Below the pieces are notes generated by a model. That model was given only the letters and a program-made list of their open reading frames with translations. It was not told the DNA's origin and ran no database searches. This document shows positions 25,806 to 33,620 of a DNA stretch of 64,000 nt, piece by piece. Origin of the DNA: Planctomycetales bacterium (GTDB lineage: Bacteria; Planctomycetota; Planctomycetia; Planctomycetales; Planctomycetaceae); the NCBI GenBank assembly GCA_026400835.1, contig JAPLOA010000035.1:186001-250000 (forward strand). The letters run 5' to 3'. How positions within the stretch are numbered: the stretch's first letter is position 1; each line of letters begins with the position of its first letter. The position numbers and the translations under genes are program-made.

Positions 25806-26249
25806 ATGAAGAATCGAATGTTCGGTGGAATCGGTGTGATGGCGTTGGCGTTCACCCTCGCCGTCGTCGGAGTGGATGCGTTCGCCCAACAGGCCCAAGC
25901 GGCGGAAACGAACGTCGATTCAAAGTTGCAGGAGTGTGCCAAAGTCTGCTCCGACTGCCAGCGTGCGTGCGACCTGTGCGCCACGCACTGTGCGCATCTG
26001 CTGGCCGATGGCAAGAAGGAACACCTGTCGTGCCTGATGCACTGTCGGGACTGTGCGGTCTGCTGTGCCGCCTGTTCCCAGATCTGTGCGAGTGGCGGGC
26101 CGCTCTCCGCAGTGATGGCCGATTGCTGTGCGAAGTGTTGCGACCATTGTGCGAGAGCGTGCGAAGCGTTCCCGGACGATAAGCACTGCAAGGCGTGTGC
26201 TGAGGAGTGCCGCAAGTGTGAGAAGGGGTGCAAGGCGATTGCCAGGTAG
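25806..26249 (+). CDS. Csp1-like cysteine-rich four-helix copper storage protein
   Basis: Csp proteins are four-helix bundles lined inside with cysteines that store many Cu(I) ions. From the ATG at 25806 the protein has 147 residues with a signal peptide (MKNRMFGGIGVMALAFTLAVV...AFAQQ), so it is exported. The mature part has more than 20 cysteines in helical spacing (CAKVCSDCQRACDLCATHC, CRDCAVCCAACSQIC, CCAKCCDHCARAC, CKACAEECRKCEKGC), fitting the family. It sits between the CC-repeat peptide and the copper ATPase remnant. Confidence 0.88.
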   Translation: MKNRMFGGIGVMALAFTLAVVGVDAFAQQAQAAETNVDSKLQECAKVCSDCQRACDLCATHCAHLLADGKKEHLSCLMHCRDCAVCCAACSQICASGGPLSAVMADCCAKCCDHCARACEAFPDDKHCKACAEECRKCEKGCKAIAR

Positions 26250-26495
26250 TTCCTCGGTTAGCGGAAAGTACCGGCTATCGACACCACGTCCCGCTGTTCA
26301 AGTAGGGCGTGGTGTCATTTTGTTCCTGCCGAAGACAGGTGGGAAAGCGAGCGAACTGAGAACAATCATCATCGCCACGGCTCTCTCATTCGTGGCTGGT
26401 AGAGTAACGTAGGTGGCTTCCTCGTTCGATTTGGGGCGAGTAGGACAGTTCCTTTGGGCTCATCCGCGGGGTGGCAAATGGAAAGGTAAATCAGC

Positions 26496-27116
26496 ATGGC
26501 AATTGACCCCATTTGCGGCATGACCGTGGATGAAGCGACCGCCCGCAGCGGAGAGCGAGACGGGAAGACCGTCTACTTTTGCAGCGAACATTGCCGCCAG
26601 AAGTTTCTTGGCAGCGAATCAAACGAGAAATCGAACGCTACCCATGATCACAAGGGCCACGATCAAAAGCGTGCTTCCGAGGGTCAGGTATCAGGAAAAT
26701 ATATCTGCCCGATGCACCCGCAGATCGAGCAAGACGGGCCAGGGCAATGTCCGATCTGCGGCATGGCTCTGGAGCCGAAGACTGTCCAGCCGGATGCACA
26801 GGAAGACGACTCCGAACTGCGCAGTATGACGCTCCGGTTTTGCGTGTCTGCCGCATTGACCTTGCCGGTCCTGTCGGTGTCGATGCTCCCGATGATCGGC
26901 GTCCCGGTGGACCGCTGGTTGGGAAGCACAGTGTTCCTGTGGCTGCAACTTCTGCTCAGTACGCCGGTAGTTCTATGGGGCGGCTGGCCGTTCTTCGAGC
27001 GTGGTTTCAGGTCTATCGTCACATGGAACCTCGCGGCCCAGATCAGCATCGCGGCCCTTCAGCACCGCTCCCATACCTCCACGAGCGATTTCACCAAACA
27101 ACTGCAGTCGAGCTGA
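26496..27116 (+). pseudogene. Copper P-type ATPase (CopA-like), N-terminal part only
   Basis: The frame starts with a YHS metal domain (MAIDPICGMTVDEATA...YFCSEHCRQKF), a histidine-rich link, then the heavy-metal-binding domain YICPMHPQIEQDGPGQCPICGMALEP, and the first membrane helices (LTLPVLSVSMLPM, FLWLQLLLSTPVVLWGGWPFFERG). At about 27033, after FRSIVTWNL, it runs into the antisense of a Ser/Thr kinase gene and stops. The DKTGT phosphorylation domain and the ion-pathway CPC are missing, so it cannot pump. Intact members have about 750-800 residues. Confidence 0.9.
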
Positions 27117-27401
27117 TCGTTCAGCCGGGTTGGGAATCTCGTCCGATGACGGACGGATGACCGGACCTGGATCGATGAGCGAATCGGCATCACGAAGGAG
27201 CACTCTGGGCATCTTTCCGAACGCTTCCCCAAAGGCGGCCACAATGCTGGACGATGCCGGGCCAAACAGGAATGTCACGTCGTCCAGTTTGGAATCTTTT
27301 GCCGCCAATCCGGCTTTCAGCAAACACGCCGGACAAAGTCCCGCAGGTCCATCGGCTGGTCGTTTCTTCCCGCAGACCTGGCAGTTTTCGGCAACGCTCA
27401 T
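27035..27401 (-). pseudogene. Ser/Thr protein kinase, N-terminal fragment
   Basis: The product starts MSVAENCQVCGKKRPADG with two CxxC zinc knuckles (CQVCGK, LCPACLL), a planctomycete kinase lead, and reaches LFGEIARGGMGAVLKGRDADLG, the glycine-rich ATP loop of Hanks-type kinases. The invariant lysine region and the rest are lost at about 27035, where the CopA fragment begins on the other strand. The frame continues to 26973 as nonsense. It lies downstream of the ECF sigma gene, its usual partner. Confidence 0.85.
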
Positions 27402-27495
27402 CGCACTGGCTCCAGTTGACGTGACTTGATCCCACTATTGACCAATGACGAACGACGCGCAAATGGTTACAGAGTTTTTTCTGGTTCGCAAAAAT

Positions 27496-28221
27496 TCACG
27501 ATAAGGCCCGCAGCAGGTCCGCGATCTCTTCTTCGATCTCAGCCGGATCGGCAACGGTTCTGCCCACTTCTTCACGAAGGAGTTGCCGATAGCGACTTCG
27601 GAGACGATGAGCGGCCACTTTCACAGCGTTTTCGCTCATTTGCAGGGCTTCGCCAATTTGCTGGTAGGATTGACTTACGTCATGCCCTTCCAGCAATGGC
27701 CGAAGGCGGCTGAACAATTCAGGCTTACCGCCGCGAGTTGCTTCGGACTCAAGTCGAGCCAGGACGTGGTCCAGCAGAACCATCGTCCAGCGGCGTTCGA
27801 AGAGGCGTTCGGCCGTGATCTCATGAACCGGTTCGTTGATATAGCGACCTTCGGCGTCCTGCAGGTCGATCGAGACCGGTGTGCGGCCGCCGCCACGTTT
27901 CGCGGCTCGGTCATAATCCCGGGAATGCGACAGAAAATTGGCACAGGCTGTTCGGAGAAATGACCGAAATCGCCCACGCGATGGATCCGCTTTTGCCAGA
28001 TCACGTCGTTCGATCAGGTCCGCAAGAAACCCCTGAACGAGGTCGCTTGCCTGCTCAGTATCGAGCCCCTGTCGACGGACAAACGCATAAAGCGGATACC
28101 AGTAGTCGCGGCATAGTCGTTCCAATGCATCTCGTCCCTGTTGATCGGCAGGATCGCCGGCACGAAGAACACAGCTCCATTGAGTCGTCGGAAATCCGGC
28201 AGCAGGCAGGTACTCAGACAT
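27496..28221 (-). CDS. ECF-type RNA polymerase sigma factor
   Basis: The 241-residue protein has region 2 (LERLCRDYWYPLYAFVRRQGLDTEQASDLVQGFLADLI), the GRFRSFLRTACANFLSH stretch, and region 4 with a helix-turn-helix (YQQIGEALQMSENAVKVAAHRLRSRYRQLLREEV). It belongs to the planctomycete ECF group found next to Hanks-type kinase genes, where the kinase is thought to set sigma activity. Here the kinase gene is broken, so control may be lost. It appears intact; 94 bases separate the two genes. Confidence 0.9.
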   Translation of the reverse strand: MSEYLPAAGFPTTQWSCVLRAGDPADQQGRDALERLCRDYWYPLYAFVRRQGLDTEQASDLVQGFLADLIERRDLAKADPSRGRFRSFLRTACANFLSHSRDYDRAAKRGGGRTPVSIDLQDAEGRYINEPVHEITAERLFERRWTMVLLDHVLARLESEATRGGKPELFSRLRPLLEGHDVSQSYQQIGEALQMSENAVKVAAHRLRSRYRQLLREEVGRTVADPAEIEEEIADLLRALS

Positions 28222-28649
28222 GGTGTGGACTGTCGCAACAAGGAACGATTAGAGGGCACCACAGCGTTCAGAAAGTGTATCCAGAATCTCCTCAATTCGC
28301 GGCGAACCGAATGAGAAACATTTGCGGTCCGAAAATCGGACAACTTTTGCAGGTATGTCTGTGCACTGGTTCACGCTCAACTGGAACTTTAGTGGGATGC
28401 ATCGGAAGCTATCCAGTTGGCCTTCCTGCTTCCTCATACTGTTCAGAACTTCGACTTCAACGTCCGCCAGTTTCGGCAGCAGGCTGCGACTTCGAGAGCA
28501 CCTAACGAAGGATTCGACACAGCACCAAAACCCTGGTCAATTACAAGACTCATGATTGTGCTTTCGAGCAAGCGGCTTGCACCAGTCGTTGCGACATGGT
28601 TGCGACTTGAGCGGAAAAACAATGTGGGCTTCACTGTGTCGCTACCCGG
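28222..28649. other. Intergenic, no gene recognised
   Basis: About 430 bases lie upstream of the sigma factor gene and before the FGE remnant. They must hold the sigma factor promoter. No repeat or RNA gene is visible; open frames here lack any family signature. Confidence 0.4.
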
Positions 28650-28949
28650 AAAGCAAACCCGTTCGGGCTGTACGACATGCATGGCAACGCGTGGGAATGG
28701 GTGCATGATTCGTGGCGTACGAACACCTACGAACTCATGACCGGAGCCGGAGCACTGGACCCTCGTTGCGATCTGGGATTCGCGAACTGGAAAGTCATTC
28801 GCGGAGGCGCCTATCACTATTCCACTGCGGAAGCCCGATCTGGTTGTCGTGATGCTTATCCCGCAGACAACCGATGGCATGACACAGGCTTTCGAGTCGC
28901 AGTGTCCGTCGATGCGGTCCGTCAGAAACTAGTCAACGCCGTCCCATAG
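28650..28949 (+). pseudogene. Formylglycine-generating-enzyme-like (SUMF1) C-terminal fragment
   Basis: From about 28650 the frame reads TRKANPFGLYDMHGNAWEWVHDSW, then VIRGGAYHYSTAEARSGCRDAYPADNRWHDTGFRVAVSVDAV. These are the hallmark C-terminal motifs of the FGE/SUMF1 fold (GLYDMHGN-EW, RGG, GFR). The N-terminal two thirds are missing and no start codon precedes the core. A remnant. Confidence 0.8.
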
Positions 28950-29111
28950 TCCGTATTGTTCAAACCCCGGCCCCGACGGATAAGTTCCGACGGGTGGCAT
29001 TCACCAGATATCGTTACAATTTCCACGTTGAATACGTTGCCACCGCAAAACACGATGATGTCGCCAACAGAGACGTTTCAGTACCAAAGCCCCGACACAA
29101 CCACACAAACC

Positions 29112-29219
29112 ACTGCGGCCGACGGTCACCATTGGGCGTCCACAGGTTTCAGAGTGGCTTTGTCCATTGATGCTGTACGACAGATGCAAACCAGGAATCG
29201 CTCCGAAAAAGGGAAGTAA
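29112..29219 (+). pseudogene. Second FGE-like C-terminal scrap
   Basis: The end of the frame 28956-29219 reads DGHHWASTGFRVALSIDAVRQ, parallel to RWHDTGFRVAVSVDAVRQ of the previous remnant. Only the last 25 residues or so look like FGE. It implies two tandem FGE-like genes, both lost. Confidence 0.5.
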
Positions 29220-29381
29220 TCGTTCTGCCAATCCCGGGGCCGGACGTGCGCCAGAGTGCATCACAGATTCTCCTTCGCTGGTGGAGCACTTACGAGACCA
29301 TCAGCAGAACAGTCTGGCTATTTCTCTAAGTCGATCTCATGATCGTTTGATGCATGTGGTCAATAAACAACGAGGTATCCT

Positions 29382-29759
29382 ATGTTTCGATTGATGATTG
29401 ACAGCAGAGCCACCGCCCCTCAAATCGTACTACATCCGAACGTCGCTGTACTTATCGGAAGGGACAAGCTGTGCGATGTTATACTGGACGACCCGTCAGC
29501 ATCACGAGTTCATTGTCGTGTTGTCGCCGACGATGGCGGAGTCATGCTGTATGACGCTGGCAGTCGCTGGGGAACCTTTGTTAACGGCAAACGAGTCTCA
29601 GAGTGCAACCTGAAGCCGGGTGACCGCATTAAGGTTGGTGAGTCGACTCTTCAGATGATTCAGGCCAACAATATTGACGGTCTGGTCTTCGAAGGACAGT
29701 CGGAGCATCTCGACCGACCTTCTGTATCAGGAAATGGAATTCGGCAACGGAATTTGTGA
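29382..29759 (+). CDS. FHA-domain protein
   Basis: FHA domains bind phosphothreonine peptides made by Hanks-type kinases. The 125-residue protein is essentially one FHA domain: VLIGRDKLCDVILDDPSASRVHCRV with the conserved GR, S and H residues, then GSRWGTFVNGKRV and LKPGDRIKVGESTLQM. The C-terminal 30 residues are of no clear type. No membrane segment. It may work with the PP2C phosphatase at 37588 or a distant kinase. The frame is intact, with GAGGT-like sequence before the ATG. Confidence 0.88.
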   Translation: MFRLMIDSRATAPQIVLHPNVAVLIGRDKLCDVILDDPSASRVHCRVVADDGGVMLYDAGSRWGTFVNGKRVSECNLKPGDRIKVGESTLQMIQANNIDGLVFEGQSEHLDRPSVSGNGIRQRNL

Positions 29760-30100
29760 GCAACCTTGCGCCCACGAATGCAAACAGATTGCGTAGAGTC
29801 GACAGCGTCGATGGTCATGACCGAGGTCGCGAGCCAGCATCCGTTTCGCTACTCCGGTCCGACACGGCAGTGCAGTCAAGAATCTGATTTGCCTTGGCTC
29901 GAACTGCGGTCAGAATTCGCATTCAAAAAAATGACAACACGTTGCCTGTCGCGAGGCGTTGGGATTGGAGGCGTACGCGACCAACTCAAAACTGGGCCGC
30001 TTTGCGGCCGGACGGTTGGCCATCAGACGATCGCGGGAGGAACCCGGAAACGCAAATCCCAGTCAGCGAATGACTTACGCTGACGGGCAACATTCAGGAG

Positions 30101-30160
30101 CGAAGAGGCAGGGATTCGAACCCTGGGTACCCTTGCGGGTACTCCGGTTTTCAAGACCAG
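30101..30160 (-). tRNA. tRNA-Ser(UGA) 3' fragment
   Basis: On the minus strand, bases 30160 to 30101 give an anticodon stem-loop CTGGT-CTTGAAA-ACCGG (anticodon TGA), a long variable arm (gtacccgcaagggtac), the T arm CAGGG-TTCGAAT-CCCTG, the 3' acceptor strand CCTCTTC and discriminator G. The 5' acceptor strand (GAAGAGG expected) and the D arm are absent; instead an 8-base-pair hairpin (30163-30187) adjoins the anticodon stem. This is a half gene of the kind left at an attachment site of an element that integrates in a tRNA gene. The rest of 29760-30726 holds no gene that I can support. Confidence 0.8.
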
Positions 30161-30726
30161 AAGGGCGATTCCGTAGCCGAATCGCCCAGGCCGCATTCGG
30201 ATAAATGAAACGGTTTACCGAGTCTCTGCCATAACTCCAGGACGCTGGATTACCCGGAGAGCGTCGAGTGCCGGGCAACGAGGGGCAAGGATCTGCAACG
30301 GTTGTTGTCAGTACAGTGTGCCACGTGAGCCCATGGTTCAATGAAGATCGAATTGGAGACGGAATGGTGATTTCAATTGCTGTTCGTGCGAAGCTTGCCG
30401 CGGAGACAGGAAGCGAGTCGATCCAGGTTTTCTCTGTCTGTGGACTTCCGCGAAAGCCATAGCCTTGTCGAGCCGTGCGGACTTAACCGCCTGCATCTTC
30501 AGCAGGCCATCAGGCCCGTGCGGACGACAGGGGATGGTGGGTTTTGGGGATCACGATAACGAGAGATCCATCTAAGTATTTTCCGAATCTTCTCCCGAAA
30601 GGGATCCATTTCTTCCCTCTCGCAGGAAAAATCCTGTTCATTCCTTTTTTTTGAGACCGTGTTTCGGAAGAATCCTCGGGTTTTGAAAGCTTGCACAACC
30701 TTCGGTTCTTCTCAAGGGCATGTTCT

Positions 30727-31833
30727 GTGAATCTAGTCGACACCATTCAGCAGCAATTATCAGGGGAAGTCACGAAGAAGCTCAGCAGCATGGCAGGCAT
30801 CGGTGAGGCCGACCTGCAGAAACTGATCGGCGCAGGGTTACCGTCGCTGCTTTCAGGACTTGGATCCGTTGCATCTACCAACCAGGGCGCGGGAAAGATT
30901 GCAGATGCGATTGGTGGTATGGACTCCAGTCTGTTCGGCAATCTGGCTGGCATGCTGAGTGGTAATGCGGCGAAGAGCGGCGGGAATGTTCTCGGAAGCC
31001 TGTTTGGCGGATCTCTGGTCGATGGACTGGCTGCCACGATCAGCAAGTTTACCGGGATCAACGCCACGCTCGTCAAAACTGGTCTCGGCTTTTTGGTTCC
31101 GTTGGTACTGGGTTCCGTGGGAAGCACTCTCAAAGGTGCAAAACCGGATGCTGCTAACATCTCACGACTGTTCTCTGATCAGAAACAAAACATTGCCGCC
31201 TCACTTCCGCAGGGACTCAGCCTTGACACAGTACCAGGCTTCCGCAACTTAGCCAGCGCGGGCGCAGCTCTGTCATCTGCGGCAAAAAGCATCCCATCCG
31301 CTGTCCCAGCGTCGGGTGGCCTTGGAAAACTGCTGTTACCCATCCTTGCCCTGGCGCTCGTCGCAGCAGCCCTCTATTTCTGGAAGGGTCAGGAGACAAT
31401 TGAGGAAGGCGGGAAAGGGTTTGAGGACACGGTCGCTCAGTCCGTTGATTCTTCCGGGAAAACTGTCGAGGAAGCCGTGAATGAAGCAAAAGATGCGCTG
31501 AGCTCCGCAATCCCGACGATCGATGCGGTCAAGGGTCAACTTGGAGACTACATGAGCACCCTCACCGGCGATCTGGAAAAGATCACTGACAGTGCGAGTG
31601 CGGAAGCAGCACTGCCGGTCCTGAATGAATCCGTAACAAAGTTGGACTCCCTGGCTGCGACTTTGCAGGCAGTGCCGCAGGACGCGAGGGCGGCGGTGCT
31701 GGAACTTATTCGTGGCCACCTGGACAAACTGAATCCAATCCTCGACACAGTCAGCAAGATCCCGGGCATCGGTGAACCCGTGACTCAGGTCCTGAACCAG
31801 CTGAAATCAAAGCTTGAACAACTTGCGGGTTAG
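30727..31833 (+). CDS. DUF937 domain protein with membrane segment
   Basis: From the GTG at 30727 the protein has 368 residues. The N-terminal half is a DUF937 domain (NLVDTIQQQLSGEVTKKLSSMAGI, repeated GLPSLLSGLGSVASTNQGAGKI, FTGINATLVKTGLGFLVPLVLGSVGS). A single membrane helix follows (about 212-230, LLLPILALALVAAALYFW) and then an alpha-helical C-terminal half with regular acidic heptads. It may be a membrane-tethered scaffold; DUF937 has no known function. It opens a run of five same-strand genes. Confidence 0.82.
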   Translation: MNLVDTIQQQLSGEVTKKLSSMAGIGEADLQKLIGAGLPSLLSGLGSVASTNQGAGKIADAIGGMDSSLFGNLAGMLSGNAAKSGGNVLGSLFGGSLVDGLAATISKFTGINATLVKTGLGFLVPLVLGSVGSTLKGAKPDAANISRLFSDQKQNIAASLPQGLSLDTVPGFRNLASAGAALSSAAKSIPSAVPASGGLGKLLLPILALALVAAALYFWKGQETIEEGGKGFEDTVAQSVDSSGKTVEEAVNEAKDALSSAIPTIDAVKGQLGDYMSTLTGDLEKITDSASAEAALPVLNESVTKLDSLAATLQAVPQDARAAVLELIRGHLDKLNPILDTVSKIPGIGEPVTQVLNQLKSKLEQLAG

Positions 31834-31937
31834 TCGTGGCGGGATATGTCTTCAGGCAGTGGATCTTGCCATCGTCAAAATGACAACTGACGTTGCCGGA
31901 CGCCACAGAATTTGCGGGGGAGTGAGACGAGGACCCG

Positions 31938-32558
31938 ATGAGCAAAGGTGACAACGAAGTCCATGCGACTGAACCAGGACTGGAAGCATTCGCGCTGAAA
32001 GGTGACTCGTCAACTTCGCAACTCGGTGCTGAGTTGCCGGATCGCGAATCGGCGCCTCCAAGACGCGGTGACACACGAAAGTGTCCGGTCTGCGGATCTC
32101 CCAACGATCCTGAGGCATTTTACTGCGCCAAATGCCGGAACTATTTCTGCTTTCATTGCCGAGCCCGCTCGCTCCCATCTGAGACGCAACTGCAGTGCAT
32201 CAATCAGGCCTGCGAGTACTATGGCAAACTGGTCTGCAGCATCTGCGATCCAGTCAGCGAAAAGGATGAGCCACCGTCGGTTTACGCGGAGCCACAGGAT
32301 GGCTACTGGCCAGCATGGCTGCTGTTGGTGCTCATTGTGTCGGGGTTCCTCTGGTACTTCAGTTCGTCGTTCGTGGCAGCCATCCTGTTCGCAGTCATGG
32401 TCTACGCCGGGGGCGGTTATTTTTTTCAGAAGATGCTGGGATGGAATCTGTTTGGGGCAGAAAGACGGATCGAACAGCAGAGAAAGTCTTCCTTTCACAC
32501 TTGCGTCCATTGCCAGCAGCCCGTGAAGGAATTGCCTCGCGGAAACATCAGGGCCTGA
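31938..32558 (+). CDS. Zinc-ribbon membrane protein
   Basis: The 206-residue protein has several zinc knuckles (KCPVCGSPNDPEAFYCAKCRNYFCFHC, then CINQACEYYGKLVCSIC), two membrane helices (about 123-142 and 144-162), and a last pair CVHCQQ near the end. The knuckles are of double zinc-ribbon type and should face the cytoplasm. No specific family is recognised. It lies 22 bases before the DUF4239 gene, so they are co-transcribed. Confidence 0.75.
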   Translation: MSKGDNEVHATEPGLEAFALKGDSSTSQLGAELPDRESAPPRRGDTRKCPVCGSPNDPEAFYCAKCRNYFCFHCRARSLPSETQLQCINQACEYYGKLVCSICDPVSEKDEPPSVYAEPQDGYWPAWLLLVLIVSGFLWYFSSSFVAAILFAVMVYAGGGYFFQKMLGWNLFGAERRIEQQRKSSFHTCVHCQQPVKELPRGNIRA

Positions 32559-32579
32559 GGCATCGAGAGGGGCTACTCC

Positions 32580-33620
32580 ATGTTCTACTGGATCTATGAT
32601 ATCCCAACACAATCGCTGGCAATCCTTCTGGCCGGCGTGTTCGTTGTTTTTTCCGTGGTGGGATGCGTGCTGATCAGGCCGATACTGCGGCTGTTTGTGC
32701 CAAGACGGTCAGAGACCAACGATGTTGTCGGCTATGTGCTCTCCTGTTTTTGCGTATTCTACGGTCTCTTGCTCGGACTGATCGCCGTGGCGGCGTATCA
32801 GAATTACAACGACGTTGATGGCTACGTCTCGCGGGAGGCAGTCGCTCTGACCGCACTTTACCAGGATGTCAGCGGTTACCCCGATCCTCACGCACAGAAT
32901 CTCCGCTGGTTGCTTCGAGATTATTGCCGGTATGTCATCAAGTACGCATGGCCGCTGCAGCAAAAAGGGATCGTACCGGCAGGCGGAAGATCGAGGGTCG
33001 TGGCATTTCACGAACGGTTGCTTGCATTCGAGCCTCAGAACGCCAGAGAGGAGATTATTCACGCCGAGACACTCCGGCAGTTCAACGTATTCTTCGAAGC
33101 ACGTCGCATGCGGCTGCATTCTGTGACCACCGGTATTCCGGCGGTCATGTGGTATGTGGTGCTGATCGGAGCAGTGATCAACATTGCGCTGGTCTGGTTG
33201 TTCGATATGAAGATAATCACTCATATTTTCCTGGGGGGCTTGTTGTCGTTTTTCCTGGGCACAATGATTTTTCTCATCGCTGCCATGGACAACCCCTTTC
33301 GAGGCGAGGTGAGCATAACGCCTGCAGCGTTTGAAGCCGTGCACAAGATCATGATGGAGGAGTCTTATCTGAAACTGGATGTCAATCGAAAGACAGTGAT
33401 GGTGGCGTTGTCTGATGGATGCGAACCCGAAGGCCGGTTGTGGCCTGGTCTTCATTCGAGAAACGAAATCAGCGAGGCGACGCCCGGAATCCTTAACGGC
33501 CAGACTCGGGCCATCTCGATCCGCTCTCCACTGCTGCTGCTGTTCTGCGGACTCCGGGATTCCAGTCAGATTACGTTCGCGAACGGAACCTGTATAATGA
33601 CTGGAGACACACTCCGATGA
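32580..33620 (+). CDS. DUF4239 (bestrophin-like) membrane protein
   Basis: The first 260 residues match DUF4239: two N-terminal helices (IPTQSLAILLAGVFVVFSVVG, VLSCFCVFYGLLLGLIAVAAYQNYNDVDGYVSREAVALTALYQDV in pieces), a helical soluble part, and two C-terminal helices (VMWYVVLIGAVINIALVWLF, FLGGLLSFFLGTMIFLIAAMDNPFRGEV). The family is related to bestrophin channels in topology. The last 80 residues are an unusual tail not typical of the family, so a late frameshift is possible. The stop overlaps the binding-protein start by four bases. Confidence 0.8.
   Translation: MFYWIYDIPTQSLAILLAGVFVVFSVVGCVLIRPILRLFVPRRSETNDVVGYVLSCFCVFYGLLLGLIAVAAYQNYNDVDGYVSREAVALTALYQDVSGYPDPHAQNLRWLLRDYCRYVIKYAWPLQQKGIVPAGGRSRVVAFHERLLAFEPQNAREEIIHAETLRQFNVFFEARRMRLHSVTTGIPAVMWYVVLIGAVINIALVWLFDMKIITHIFLGGLLSFFLGTMIFLIAAMDNPFRGEVSITPAAFEAVHKIMMEESYLKLDVNRKTVMVALSDGCEPEGRLWPGLHSRNEISEATPGILNGQTRAISIRSPLLLLFCGLRDSSQITFANGTCIMTGDTLR

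Noticed and set aside
7579-27035. Integron or superintegron cassette array (many small single genes behind a tyrosine recombinase)
   Set aside because: The recombinase lacks the extra helix region typical of IntI, cargo genes lie on both strands, and I found no repeated attC-like sites with GTTRRRY cores between genes.
26691-27265. Several 70-120 residue frames in all phases over the CopA fragment
   Set aside because: They are shadows of a GC-rich gene; the YHS and metal-binding motifs fix the true frame.
30075-30341. Minus-strand 88-residue frame across the tRNA fragment
   Set aside because: Its residues in the overlap are simply the translated tRNA-Ser 3' half; typical spurious call.
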